NCBI GenBank assembly: GCA_016218725.1
Contig: JACRDB010000073.1
Coordinates: 1 to 34,617, forward strand
Length of the DNA stretch: 34,617 nt
Origin: Deltaproteobacteria bacterium
GTDB lineage: Bacteria > Myxococcota_A > Polyangia > Polyangiales > Ga0077539
Direction of reading: 5' to 3'
In this document: in pieces, positions 1 to 7,821 of the stretch
How positions within the stretch are numbered: position 1 is the stretch's first letter
Layout: each line of letters starts with the position of its first letter
The notes under the pieces: model-generated
Seen by the model: only the letters and a program-made list of their open reading frames with translations
What the model was told of the DNA's origin: nothing
Databases searched by the model: none
Made by a program: the position numbers and the translations under genes

Positions 1-1
1 C

Positions 2-253
2 TGTCTGGACGCGGTCACGCAGGCGACCACCACCGTCACGGTGACCTACCAGACCTCGAACACGGGCGAGGAGCAGGACTGGAAGGACTCGACCTTCTCC
101 AAGACCCTCGTGGCGGTCAACACCTCCGACACGCCCAAGTCGTCCTTCGAGACGATCTCGTCGCTGGCGGACCTGGGGGCCTTCGGGCGCTTCAAGGTGG
201 TCTCCGACAAGGCCATCGCCACGGTGCGCCTCGTGGTCTGTGGCCGGGGCTGA
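2..253 (+). CDS. C-terminal part of an unidentified protein (5' end outside window)
   Basis: The frame is open from the window edge, starting at base 2, to a TGA at 251-253. It gives about 83 residues of an incomplete protein. The visible part is rich in Thr, Ser and Val with alternating hydrophobic residues, which suggests a beta-sheet C-terminal domain; it ends in VVCGRG. I see no catalytic motif, membrane segment or repeat, and I do not recognise the family. The next gene follows after 12 bases on the same strand, so it is probably co-transcribed with the two unidentified genes downstream. An internal ATG at 41 exists, but the open frame upstream of it argues that the gene starts outside the window. 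Confidence 0.6.
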   Translation, partial: CLDAVTQATTTVTVTYQTSNTGEEQDWKDSTFSKTLVAVNTSDTPKSSFETISSLADLGAFGRFKVVSDKAIATVRLVVCGRG

Positions 254-265
254 CGGGGGTCCTCG

Positions 266-592
266 ATGAAGCCCTACGAGATGCTCCCAGGTGGACTGCC
301 AGGCGCGCCGGGGCCAGCGGACCTGAGCGGCATCCTCAAGCAGCTCGCGGGCGTGGCGGCGAGCGCGGCGGGGTCCCCCGGGAGCCCCACCTCGGGGTGC
401 GGCTGTGAGGCGAAGCTCCAGCACGGGGGAGGCGCGGGTGGGGCGATCGATCCCGCTCACCTGGTCAACCTCCTGGGCACCGCGATCGAGCATGCCGAGC
501 GCGTGGTGGGCGGTGACCCGGCGATCGATCCGAGCGGGAACCTCCGCACGATGCTCTTCACCCTCCGGTCCTCCCTCGGGCGGATGCGCTAG
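266..592 (+). CDS. Unidentified 108-residue protein
   Basis: A short protein with a Gly/Ala/Pro-rich N-terminal half and a more helical C-terminal half. The middle holds a CGC motif (around residues 45-47) next to a Gly-rich stretch. It has no signal peptide or membrane segment. The start is the ATG 12 bases after the preceding stop, which fits an operon position. I do not recognise the family and assign no function. A longer overlapping frame crosses this region from 405, but its first 74 codons lie inside this gene and are better read as a shadow. Confidence 0.55.
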   Translation: MKPYEMLPGGLPGAPGPADLSGILKQLAGVAASAAGSPGSPTSGCGCEAKLQHGGGAGGAIDPAHLVNLLGTAIEHAERVVGGDPAIDPSGNLRTMLFTLRSSLGRMR

Positions 593-626
593 ACGGCCCG
601 ACGGCCGCACACCCCGAGGTGCACCC

Positions 627-1436
627 ATGCCTCTAGGACTCGTCACCGCAAGGAGCATCGCGGATCCCTCGGATCCCGCCCGGCTCCTTGTCACCATCCA
701 CGCGGAGACCACGCCTGGACCGCCGGATCGCATCGTCGCCACCGCCGCAACCAACACCAGGTCGGTCAACGTCATGGTGCGACGGCCTTCACCGTGCCTC
801 GTGACGGTTGAGCGCACCGAGTCCATCAGCGCAGATCTCCTTCCGGATCTCCTGCTTCGAGTCGCTGTCACGCTCGATACGGAGCCCTGCGGCGTGCGAA
901 CGACGACGACCGAGGAGCGTGAAGTCCCGCTCCAACCGGGTCCCCTCGTGGGCCCTGGGCTTCGCTGCCCGCCCCCTTCCGTCGGCGGAGGATGCACCGC
1001 GGAGTGTACGGCCGCGACCAACTCCGCTTCGCCTCTGGCCAGAGCGCGCGAAGGGCTGCTGGCGCGATGCAGGGCGAGAGACCTGTTGGCGCTCGTGGCA
1101 CTCATCTTCTTGATCATCGCAGGCATCGCCGCTAGCTTTGGCGCTGCCTTGGCAATCGGTGAGCGCGACGATCGCGGCGGGAGACCGGTGAGACCACCTC
1201 CCTTGCCGGGCGTTACTCCTCCGCCGACACCGTCTGGCGTCCTCCTGCTGATCGCGTTCTTTGCGGCCGTCCTGTGGGCCATCTTCAACGCCCTGGCGGC
1301 TCACGAGAACGATCTGGTCCGAGGTCACCTTCGCGACTTCCAGCGGCTGCGCGACGAGTTGCTTCGCTCTGGGATCTGCTGTGCGGGCTGCTTCGCGGAT
1401 CCCTTCATCACCCGAGAACCCTGCGGGCCGATTTGA
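627..1436 (+). CDS. Unidentified protein with two C-terminal membrane segments
   Basis: A 269-residue protein starting at the ATG at 627, which is preceded by a GAGGTG ribosome-site candidate; the same frame is open further upstream, but only inside the previous gene. The N-terminal 150 residues are soluble and rich in Thr, Arg and Pro. Two clear hydrophobic segments follow (roughly residues 152-177 and 204-226), separated by a charged, Pro-rich loop. The C-terminal tail is cytoplasmic-looking and Cys-containing (ICCAGC). The arrangement suggests an inner-membrane protein with a large soluble N-terminal domain. The RCC1 lipoprotein gene starts 3 bases after its stop, so the two are probably co-transcribed. 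No known domain was recognised. Confidence 0.6.
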   Translation: MPLGLVTARSIADPSDPARLLVTIHAETTPGPPDRIVATAATNTRSVNVMVRRPSPCLVTVERTESISADLLPDLLLRVAVTLDTEPCGVRTTTTEEREVPLQPGPLVGPGLRCPPPSVGGGCTAECTAATNSASPLARAREGLLARCRARDLLALVALIFLIIAGIAASFGAALAIGERDDRGGRPVRPPPLPGVTPPPTPSGVLLLIAFFAAVLWAIFNALAAHENDLVRGHLRDFQRLRDELLRSGICCAGCFADPFITREPCGPI

Positions 1437-1439
1437 GCC

Positions 1440-2618
1440 ATGGCGCGCTCTCCCTCGTGGAAGCTGGCGTGGTTCGGAGCCCTCGCAGGGTGTTCGGCGA
1501 GTCTCGAACAGTCATTCTCGCGGATGGATGGTGGTTCGGATACCATCGGCGAACCTCGGCCTACAGACAACAACCTCCCGACGCCACGCGTGCCAGTCGA
1601 GGTCGTTGCGGGTGAGGAGCATACATGCGCACGTCTGAGCGATGGGGTCGTTGCTTGTTGGGGATTGAACGACGCTGGACAACTCGGTACCGGCGATACC
1701 AGAAGCCGATCCCGTCCGGCCTGGGTGGAGGGCCTGTTGGCGGCAGGATTGGCGGCAGGGATCCAGACAACCTGCGCCTGGACCATGACCGGAGCGAGCT
1801 ACTGTTGGGGTGTAAACCGGTGGCGAGCTCTTGGTGATGGGACGACGATTGACCGACAGCGACCGACACGCACTCTCCTTGCTTCGCCACCACGCGCGAT
1901 GTCAACTACCTACAACGGAAGCCTCGCGCTGGGCCAGGACTCCACTGTCTACCTCTGGGGATCCTCGGGTCTGCGTTTGCGAGGCCCCACACCGCAACGC
2001 CTGGATCAGTTCCGTAATGTCACACACGCAGCCTCAAGTCTTCTTGGGGTCTGGATCGTCCTGGAGCGTGGCGAGGTGTGGAGATGGGGAGAGGTGGGCG
2101 GCAGGACTCTAGGAAGTCCCGAGGCAATGGTCATCTACAATCCAACGCGGCTCGCAGGAGTTCCTCTGGTCTTGGAGGTCGCCCCAAGTAACTGTTCCAC
2201 CTGCGTACTCACTGAGGACCGCCATGTCTGGTGCTGGGGCGACAACGACTTCGGCGATGTTGGCGATGGCACCACGGAGATCCGGGCGACACCCGTGCCG
2301 GTCGCCGGGCTGGAGCGGGTCCGCCATGTTCGCACGGGGCTGTGTCACAACTGCGCGCTCCTGGAGGACGACACGGTCTGGTGCTGGGGCTGGTCCAACG
2401 AGGGGCGCGTTCGGGAGGAGCCGGGGCGGGCGATCCTGCGTCCTACGCGCGTGATGAACCTTCCACCCGCACGCTCCCTGACGGTGGGCCGCAACCATGA
2501 CTGCGTCGTGACGACGGACCAGGAGGTGTACTGCTGGGGCCAGAACGACCACGGACAGCTCGGTGATGGCACCACCACGGACCGCCTCGTCCCTCGCCGC
2601 GTGGAGGGCCTCCGGTGA
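1440..2618 (+). CDS. RCC1-repeat lipoprotein
   Basis: A 392-residue predicted lipoprotein. A hydrophobic N-terminus ends in a lipobox (ALAGC, Cys18), pointing to export and lipid anchoring. The rest consists of about six or seven RCC1-type repeats with the family pattern of a His/Asn-x-Cys strand followed by CWG, then a GQLG-D-GT loop (for example CWGLNDAGQLGTGDT and CWGQNDHGQLGDGTT). RCC1 repeats fold as a seven-bladed beta-propeller. Bacterial versions with the extra C...CWG cysteines are common on myxobacterial cell surfaces, and their ligands are mostly unknown. It lies 3 bases behind the two-TM protein gene. The propeller fold is well supported; the biological role is not known. Confidence 0.85.
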   Translation: MARSPSWKLAWFGALAGCSASLEQSFSRMDGGSDTIGEPRPTDNNLPTPRVPVEVVAGEEHTCARLSDGVVACWGLNDAGQLGTGDTRSRSRPAWVEGLLAAGLAAGIQTTCAWTMTGASYCWGVNRWRALGDGTTIDRQRPTRTLLASPPRAMSTTYNGSLALGQDSTVYLWGSSGLRLRGPTPQRLDQFRNVTHAASSLLGVWIVLERGEVWRWGEVGGRTLGSPEAMVIYNPTRLAGVPLVLEVAPSNCSTCVLTEDRHVWCWGDNDFGDVGDGTTEIRATPVPVAGLERVRHVRTGLCHNCALLEDDTVWCWGWSNEGRVREEPGRAILRPTRVMNLPPARSLTVGRNHDCVVTTDQEVYCWGQNDHGQLGDGTTTDRLVPRRVEGLR

Positions 2619-2681
2619 GGTGGGTGCCCCATCGTTCCAGCGCCGGGGCAGACAACGGGCGCCTGCTGCACCCCGGTCGGC

Positions 2682-2710
2682 TTGACACGCCCCGGGCGGG
2701 CTCGTACCCC
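2682..2710 (+). promoter_or_regulatory. Candidate promoter, short-leader type
   Basis: A perfect -35 hexamer TTGACA at 2682-2687 is followed, after 17 bases, by TACCCC at 2705-2710, a weak -10 of the TA-start type. The ATG of the next gene lies only 7 bases further on, with no room for a normal Shine-Dalgarno, so the transcript would be leaderless or nearly so. The weak -10 keeps confidence low. Confidence 0.3.
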
Positions 2711-2717
2711 GACGGGG

Positions 2718-3143
2718 ATGCGTCGGGTGTGGCTCCTCGTGGGACTGGCGGCCGTCGTGGGATGCGCGGACGTGCGCTCGCGGGTGCGGCGCGCGGGCCC
2801 CCAGCGGTACGCACCGCACCGCGGGCCGCTGGTCGTGAGCGGCACCCGGGACCCGCCGGGCGGTGAGCTCCTGGGCGAGGTCGAGGTCTCCGGCATTCCC
2901 CCCAACGGGAACATCGAGGCCCTGATGCCGGAGCTCCTCCGCCGCGCCGGGGGCATGGGCGGAAACTACGCCCGGATCGATCACATCCAGACGCGGCTGG
3001 AGTGGCGCATGGTGCCCGTGACCAGCACCTACAACTGCGGCTACCGGGTGTACACCCCGTGCACGACCACCTCGTGGCGTAGCGAGGAGTTCGCCACCAC
3101 CCGCATCGAGGGACGGGCCTTCCGCGTCGAGGCCGGGCCGTGA
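2718..3143 (+). CDS. Small lipoprotein of unknown function
   Basis: A 141-residue predicted lipoprotein. The chosen ATG at 2718 gives a compact signal peptide (MRRVWLLVGLAAVVGC) with Cys16 in the lipobox; the upstream in-frame start at 2682 would add 12 polar, Arg/Pro-rich residues in front of the signal and is less likely. The mature part contains two cysteines in a CGYRVYTPC stretch and a strand-rich region ending in GRAFRVEAG. Its last codons overlap the GTG of the next lipoprotein gene, so the two are translationally coupled. The pattern (segments like LLGEVEVSG and a long helix) resembles small periplasmic alpha/beta lipoproteins, but I cannot name the family. Confidence 0.6.
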   Translation: MRRVWLLVGLAAVVGCADVRSRVRRAGPQRYAPHRGPLVVSGTRDPPGGELLGEVEVSGIPPNGNIEALMPELLRRAGGMGGNYARIDHIQTRLEWRMVPVTSTYNCGYRVYTPCTTTSWRSEEFATTRIEGRAFRVEAGP

Positions 3144-3565
3144 AGACGTGGTCGCTCCTGGCGCTCTCCGTCGCGCTCCTGGGCTGCGGAGCCACCCAGG
3201 GCTGGCGCGTTCCGACCAACACCCCGAGGCCGGCCCGCTCCGGTGGGGTGGTCATCTATCGCATGGGGGACGCGCTCCCGGCGCGCTTTACGGAGCTGGG
3301 CCTGGTGCAGGCCCAGGGCGTGGGCACCCACGCGGACCTGGAGCACCTCTACGAGGGCCTCACCGAAGAGGCCCAGGCCCTCGGGGCCGACGCCGTGGTG
3401 CGGGTGGAGGTGAATGTAGGCGCGACCCAGGCCTGGGCTGCGGGCGTTGCCGTGCGCACGGGGGAGGGGCCTCCGGGGCCTGCGGCATCGACCCCGCAGG
3501 GGGAGGGCGAGGAGCCAGGGGCCTCTGCGGGAGGTGGCGTGGCGCCCCCCTGGGGGCGACGGTAA
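3140..3565 (+). CDS. Small lipoprotein, possibly YbjQ/heavy-metal-binding-like fold
   Basis: A 141-residue predicted lipoprotein starting at a GTG that overlaps the upstream stop (GTGA). The signal ends in LLGC with Cys16. The central region runs through LGLVQAQG, a helix (EHLYEGLTEEAQALGADAVV) and strands ending in GVAVRTGEG. That order, a strand, a helix ending in ALGADAVV and then strands, resembles the YbjQ/DUF74-type heavy-metal-binding domains and related small lipoproteins. This is a resemblance by pattern only. It probably works with the coupled upstream lipoprotein. The tail is Gly/Pro/Ala-rich. It converges on the gene at 3582 with only 16 bases between the two stops. Confidence 0.55.
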   Translation: MKTWSLLALSVALLGCGATQGWRVPTNTPRPARSGGVVIYRMGDALPARFTELGLVQAQGVGTHADLEHLYEGLTEEAQALGADAVVRVEVNVGATQAWAAGVAVRTGEGPPGPAASTPQGEGEEPGASAGGGVAPPWGRR

Positions 3566-3581
3566 CGGTGGTGGTGCTGCG

Positions 3582-4646
3582 TCAGCGGGTGTAGCGCACG
3601 CAGGCGCCCATCTCGCCGACGGCCCAGATGTCGCTGGCGGAGCGGCCCCAGAGGGCGCGCAGGTTCTGCGTGGTGCCGCTGGGGATGGCGGTCCAGCGGG
3701 CGCCGTCGAAGTGCACGATGGTGCCCATCTCGCCCACGGCCCAGACGTCATTGGCGGCGGCGCCCCAGATGGCGAGGAGCCGCCCCTGGGCGCCGGTGCG
3801 CACGTCCCGCCACTCGGTGCCGTTCCAGCGCCGGGCGACGCCGGAGCCGACGATCCAGACGTCGCTCGGGCCAGAGCCCCAGATGCCGAAATAGAAATCC
3901 GACCCGGGCTGCGGCTCGGCGGTCCACGTGGTGCCGTCCCAGCGGTAGACCGAGTTGCCCACGGCGCGCACGTCGTTGGGCCCCGAGGCCCACACGGCGT
4001 ACAGGTCCGGCGTGGGCGAGGACCCCCGAAGGCCCATCATCGCCGTGCTGGTCCAGCGCATGCCGTTCCACTGGAACGCGCCGTTCTCCCCGACGGCCCA
4101 ACCCTCCATGGCCGAGCGGAAATAGATCCCGTGGAGCTGCACCCCGGCGGCGTTGTGCATCACCGGCGAGAGCCCCATGCCCATGGCCCGGAGGAACACC
4201 GGGACGCCCGTCTTGGCGCTCCCCGCGGTGGGCTCCGTGTTCCCCACGGCCACGGCGGTCCCGTCGGCGCCGTGGATCGCCCGGAGCGTCACCCGGGTCT
4301 CGCCCGCCGAGGGCGACGGACCCTCGCTCCAGGCGCTGCCGTTGTACCTCCGGGTGACAAAGGCCCCCACCGCCAGGAGCTCCGTGGCGGAGGTGCCATA
4401 GACCCCGTAGAGGTCCGCGTTGGTGCCCGTGGGCACGGCCATCCACCGGCCGGTGACGGTGGTGGTGCCGCCATCACCAGGAGGCGGCGGAGGCGGAGGG
4501 ATCACCCTCCCGTCGGGCAAGACGGTGCCGCTGTCCGTGCCGGGGTTGCTGATCCCCGGGCTGTTGCCTCCGCACGAGGCCGCCGTCGCCAGCGCCCCGA
4601 GCGCCGCCAGCGCCCGGGACCGAACCGAGAAGTAAGCGCGCGTCAT
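3582..4646 (-). CDS. Lipoprotein with WAVG-type propeller repeats
   Basis: A 354-residue predicted lipoprotein. The signal peptide ends in ATAASC (Cys25) and is followed by a short Gly/Ser/Pro-rich linker including a poly-Pro run. The remainder holds about six repeats of some 45 residues with the pattern (L/I)xAxWGxxxxDVWAVGxxGxxxxxxGxxW, for example ALWGRSASDIWAVGEMG. Such repeats form beta-propellers related to BNR/Ycf48-like proteins and are very common in myxobacterial secreted proteins. The ATG at 4646 overlaps the stop of the upstream MYXO-CTERM gene (ATGA), so the two form an operon with coupled translation. The function is probably surface binding; substrate unknown. Confidence 0.8.
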   Translation of the reverse strand: MTRAYFSVRSRALAALGALATAASCGGNSPGISNPGTDSGTVLPDGRVIPPPPPPPGDGGTTTVTGRWMAVPTGTNADLYGVYGTSATELLAVGAFVTRRYNGSAWSEGPSPSAGETRVTLRAIHGADGTAVAVGNTEPTAGSAKTGVPVFLRAMGMGLSPVMHNAAGVQLHGIYFRSAMEGWAVGENGAFQWNGMRWTSTAMMGLRGSSPTPDLYAVWASGPNDVRAVGNSVYRWDGTTWTAEPQPGSDFYFGIWGSGPSDVWIVGSGVARRWNGTEWRDVRTGAQGRLLAIWGAAANDVWAVGEMGTIVHFDGARWTAIPSGTTQNLRALWGRSASDIWAVGEMGACVRYTR

Positions 4647-6424
4647 GGTGCCCGGAAGGTAGCACCGTTCTTCGCGCTCCGCGCCCGCCGACGGCCGACG
4701 AGCCCAAGGCCCAGGAGCACCCCGCCGAGGGTGGCCAGGGCGCGCGTCCCGGCGCTGCCCGTGGCGCCCGGCGCGTCGCAGACGCAGCCCCCGCGACCCC
4801 GCGGGCCGAAGGTGCCGCCGCCGCCGCCGTCCGCCGCGCCGCCGTCGGCCGCGGTGCCCGAGTCCTGCCGCGGGGGCACGCCCGTGTCCGCAGGGCGGCC
4901 GCCGTCGCCCGGGCGGCCGCCGTCGCCCACGCCGCCGTCGGGCCGGGGCATCTCCCGGGAGGCTACGCACTGGCCCTCTTCACAGCGCTCGCCGGAGGGA
5001 CACAGGCGCGTGTCCGGGCCGGTCTCGCAGGCGTCCCGGCACATCCCACGGTCGCAGTAGGCGCCGGTGGGGCAGGTGACGCCCACGCAGTCATCCTGGA
5101 CGCAGTAGCCGTCAGGCTGGCACTGGAGGCCCATGGTGCAGGGCCTGCACTGGCATGCCGGCACGCACAGCCCGTTGACGCACACCTCCCGGGGGTTGCA
5201 CATGACCCCGGCGCAGGGCTCCACGCAGCGCCCGGCGCGGCAGAGCTGCCCGTGGGGGCACACCACCCCGGAGCAGGGCTCCACGCAGGTGCCGCCCACG
5301 CAGCGCTGCCCCACGGGGCACATCACGTCCAGGCAGGCCGTCTCGATGCAGGTCCCGCGCATGGTGCAGGTGCGGCCCGGGAGGCACCCGAGCTCGGGCT
5401 CGCAGCGGTCCACGCAGGCGCCGCGGTCGCACACCTGGCGCTCGGGGCAGAGCTCGTTGCCCTCGTCCACCATGCCGTCGCAGTCGTTGTCAAAGCCGTT
5501 GCAGCGCCGGGTGCGGGGGAAGTTCACCTGCACGCAGCGCACGCCCATGCCGAAGCACTGCGTCACGCCCTGGGCGCACACGCCCTGGAGCGGCGCGGGC
5601 ATGGTGCAGGGCATCCCCGCCCCCATGCAGCCGCCGGCCACGCCGCCGCCGCGGATCTGGAAGCGCCAGAGGCCCGGCGCCCCGCCCGGCACGTTGGACA
5701 TCCGGCACACGTCGAGAATGGCCATGGTGCGGGACATCGGCAGGGACACGAAGTCCGTGCGGTTGCCCGCGTCGAAGCCCACCTGCGCGGGCGTCCCGCC
5801 GAAGCCGCCGGAGCCCCCGGAGGCGTCCCCGGTGGTCCACTCGCAGCGGTTGTAGCGGAACTCCACGTCGAAGTCCCCGGTGGTGGTGCACGTGGAGCTC
5901 GTGGACAGCACGAGCTGGAAATCGTTCTGACGGTCGTCGTGGGAGGCGAAGTACCCCACGTTGTGCCACGTCATGATGATCCGGTTGCTCTCGATGTGGA
6001 AGCACACCGCGTTGCGCGAGGGGAAGCCCCCGCCGCGGGTGTCCACGTCCCCCCACCACGGGGCGATCATGGGCTGCATCGCCACCGGGAAGGGCGTGGG
6101 CGTAAACTGCCCGAGGGGCCCCCGGAAGGTGATGTTCCCGTTGTTGTTGAAGTACGCCGCCCGGTGCGTCATCCCGAAGAAATTGAGCCCCATCGGGAAG
6201 GCCGGCAGGATGTCCACCGCCCCCATCGCGTCCGACGGGACCATGGTGTCGCGGAACCCCGGGCCCCCCCGGACGTTCGTGTACCAACCGTCGTCGTTGG
6301 GCACCAGACAGTTGACGCCGTAGCCCGCTGGACCGCCGAAGCCGGTCAACAACGGGATGGCCCCGGCCCGCGGGGCCGCAAGGACCATTACCAGCAGAAT
6401 CGCAAGCCGGGCGGCCAGACGCAT
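4643..6424 (-). CDS. NIDO-domain, MopE-motif, Cys-rich MYXO-CTERM surface protein
   Basis: A 593-residue exported protein. The order is a signal peptide (to about residue 22) and then a nidogen-like (NIDO) region (about 60-250). A MopE-type motif CNGFDNDCDGMVDEG follows (about 307-321), a putative metal-binding element common in myxobacteria. Next comes a Cys-rich tract (about 322-500) of EGF-like short repeats of the form CP.GQ.C..G.CVEPC, and then an Asp/Gly/Pro-rich linker. The C-terminus has the layout of a MYXO-CTERM sorting tag: GCVCDAPG, a hydrophobic helix and RRRAR. The protein is likely delivered to the outer surface and processed at the tag. The ATG at 6424 has an AGGAGAG site just upstream. 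It is the first gene of an operon with the propeller lipoprotein. Confidence 0.88.
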   Translation of the reverse strand: MRLAARLAILLVMVLAAPRAGAIPLLTGFGGPAGYGVNCLVPNDDGWYTNVRGGPGFRDTMVPSDAMGAVDILPAFPMGLNFFGMTHRAAYFNNNGNITFRGPLGQFTPTPFPVAMQPMIAPWWGDVDTRGGGFPSRNAVCFHIESNRIIMTWHNVGYFASHDDRQNDFQLVLSTSSTCTTTGDFDVEFRYNRCEWTTGDASGGSGGFGGTPAQVGFDAGNRTDFVSLPMSRTMAILDVCRMSNVPGGAPGLWRFQIRGGGVAGGCMGAGMPCTMPAPLQGVCAQGVTQCFGMGVRCVQVNFPRTRRCNGFDNDCDGMVDEGNELCPERQVCDRGACVDRCEPELGCLPGRTCTMRGTCIETACLDVMCPVGQRCVGGTCVEPCSGVVCPHGQLCRAGRCVEPCAGVMCNPREVCVNGLCVPACQCRPCTMGLQCQPDGYCVQDDCVGVTCPTGAYCDRGMCRDACETGPDTRLCPSGERCEEGQCVASREMPRPDGGVGDGGRPGDGGRPADTGVPPRQDSGTAADGGAADGGGGGTFGPRGRGGCVCDAPGATGSAGTRALATLGGVLLGLGLVGRRRARSAKNGATFRAP

Positions 6425-6456
6425 GGGACGCTCTCTCCTCAAGGACCGAAGGACTC

Positions 6457-6477
6457 CCCACAGGCGCTTCCTGTGGG
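6457..6477 (-). promoter_or_regulatory. Hairpin in the predicted 5' leader of the MYXO-CTERM operon
   Basis: A perfect 8-bp inverted repeat, CCCACAGG and CCTGTGGG, with a 5-base loop. It lies 33 bases upstream of the ATG at 6424, just ahead of the AGGAGAG ribosome site. If transcription starts at the candidate promoter around 6494-6522, the hairpin would be in the leader. It could influence mRNA stability or translation. No U-tract follows, so it is not a classical terminator. Confidence 0.45.
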
Positions 6478-6493
6478 CCTCTGTAGGCAGGGC

Positions 6494-6522
6494 ACGATAC
6501 CTGACCCTGGACACCACGTCCA
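6494..6522 (-). promoter_or_regulatory. Candidate sigma70-type promoter for the MYXO-CTERM operon
   Basis: On the minus strand, TGGACG (6522-6517) is separated by 17 bases from TATCGT (6499-6494). Both match the sigma70 hexamers at several positions. The predicted start near 6487 would give a leader of about 63 bases containing the hairpin at 6457-6477. Confidence 0.3.
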
Positions 6523-6663
6523 CGGTGCCCCGGGATGGCCACCCCGTCCCCCTTCCATCACAAATTCCGTCAGGTGTGTGAATGTAGGCGCAGGTCGGTG
6601 CGCCAGCCACCCACGGGCAAGGGCCCTGAGGGGCCGAGGACGCAGCGGCGGGGGGTTGCGTGG

Positions 6664-6694
6664 TTGATTGACCGTGCGGGGGCGCTGGTATAAA
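6664..6694 (+). promoter_or_regulatory. Candidate promoter of the Glt-like operon
   Basis: TATAAA at 6689-6694 stands out in very GC-rich surroundings. Upstream lie two overlapping -35 candidates, TTGATT (6664-6669, spacing 19) and TTGACC (6668-6673, spacing 15); neither has ideal spacing. A start near 6701 would give a leader of about 180 bases before the ATG at 6884. The rest of the 459-base gap between the divergent genes shows no open frame I would support. Confidence 0.4.
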
Positions 6695-6883
6695 CCCGTG
6701 CACGACGACCGTCGCGCGCGACGATCAGCCAATTTTTCCGGGCGGGGCGGAGGGTCGGGTCGGACGTGGAATGCGGGGCGATGCGACGACAGGAGACAAC
6801 GCTGGGCGGGGAGACGTTGCGTGGGATCGCGTCGCGGACACGTCCAACAGGACTGCGGGCCCTTTGAGCCTTTGGAGCGATCC

Positions 6884-7744
6884 ATGAAGAACAGTCGGAA
6901 AGGCCTGGTGTGGGTTCTGGCCCTGGTGGCGGGCGGTGTGGGACTCCCCGGGACCTCCCTGGCGCAGCCAGCGGTACCCGCGCAGCCAGCGGTACCCGCG
7001 CAGCCAGCGGTACCCGCGCAGCCAGCGGTACCCGCGCAGCCAGCCGCGCAGCCCCCCGCGCCACCCGGGACGAGCCCCGCGGGGCACCTGGTGGCCCTGC
7101 GGGACATCGACCGGGAGGTGACCGGGCTGTCCAACGACATCACCGCGTCGCACACCCGGCTCCAGCAGATCACGGCCATGGTGCTGGAGCGCTCCGGCGG
7201 CGGGGGGCTCCTGCTCCTGGAGCACCAGAACGACATGACCTCCACCTTCCGGCTGGTGCGGGCCACCTATGCCCTGGACGGGGTCACCGTGGCCACCCGC
7301 TCGGACGACAACGGCTCCCTGGCCGAGCAGGCATCGTTCACGGTGTACAACGGCCGGGCGGCCTCCGGGGAGCACCAGCTCACGGTCACCCTGGAGTACC
7401 AGGGCAACGGCTATGGGATCTTCTCGTATATCCGCGGGTACACCTTCCGGGCCCGGAGCGTACAGACCTTCACCCTCCCGGAGGGGCAGGGCCTGCGCCT
7501 CACGGTCGTAGGGTACGAGCGCGGCGGCGCCACCACCGCCGTGGAGGACCGGCCCGCCATTCGGTACCAGCAACAGGCGACGTCCATCGCCGCGCTCCAG
7601 GCCCAGATCGCGCGCAGCAACACGGGCGCGGCGCCTGCGGCGACCACACCGCAGGGCGCGCGCCCCGCGGCGGCGGTCGCGACCACCCCCGGCGTGGTCA
7701 CGACGACGGCGCCTCCGGGCGGGGCTCAGGCTCCAAGGCCGTGA
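6884..7744 (+). CDS. Secreted protein, first of two paralogues at the head of the Glt-like operon
   Basis: A 286-residue exported protein. The signal peptide runs to about residue 27 (TSLA/QPA). Next come four AQPAVP hexapeptides and an Ala/Pro linker, a heptad-like helical segment (about 68-95), and a strand-rich domain (about 100-225) containing YALDG, VYNG, LEYQGNGYGIFSYIRGY and EDRPAIRY. A low-complexity Ala/Thr/Pro tail follows. The same domain appears in the next gene. Relatives in Myxococcota are, as I recall, often labelled dihydrolipoamide acetyltransferase, probably because of the Ala/Pro linker; no lipoyl or acyltransferase motif is present here. The ATG at 6884 follows a TTGGAG ribosome site; upstream in-frame codons are not needed. 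A periplasmic role alongside the TPR proteins is likely. Confidence 0.75.
   Translation: MKNSRKGLVWVLALVAGGVGLPGTSLAQPAVPAQPAVPAQPAVPAQPAVPAQPAAQPPAPPGTSPAGHLVALRDIDREVTGLSNDITASHTRLQQITAMVLERSGGGGLLLLEHQNDMTSTFRLVRATYALDGVTVATRSDDNGSLAEQASFTVYNGRAASGEHQLTVTLEYQGNGYGIFSYIRGYTFRARSVQTFTLPEGQGLRLTVVGYERGGATTAVEDRPAIRYQQQATSIAALQAQIARSNTGAAPAATTPQGARPAAAVATTPGVVTTTAPPGGAQAPRP
6962..7044 (+). repeat. 18-bp tandem repeat encoding AQPAVP
   Basis: Four identical 18-bp copies of GCGCAGCCAGCGGTACCC (6962-7033) are followed by a partial fifth to 7044. They code for the hexapeptide repeat right after the signal peptide of the first operon gene. The exact identity of the copies implies recent expansion or active copy-number change. 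Confidence 0.95.
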
Positions 7745-7821
7745 CACACACACCGTACCGGCGCGCGGCCGCAGCCGCGCGCTGGAGACTCGATCGGGAT
7801 TCGTAGAGAGGACGGACGGCA

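Noticed and set aside
6884..7744. Dihydrolipoamide acetyltransferase
   Set aside because: Only the Ala/Pro linker resembles that enzyme; no lipoyl-lysine domain or catalytic motif is present and the protein is exported.
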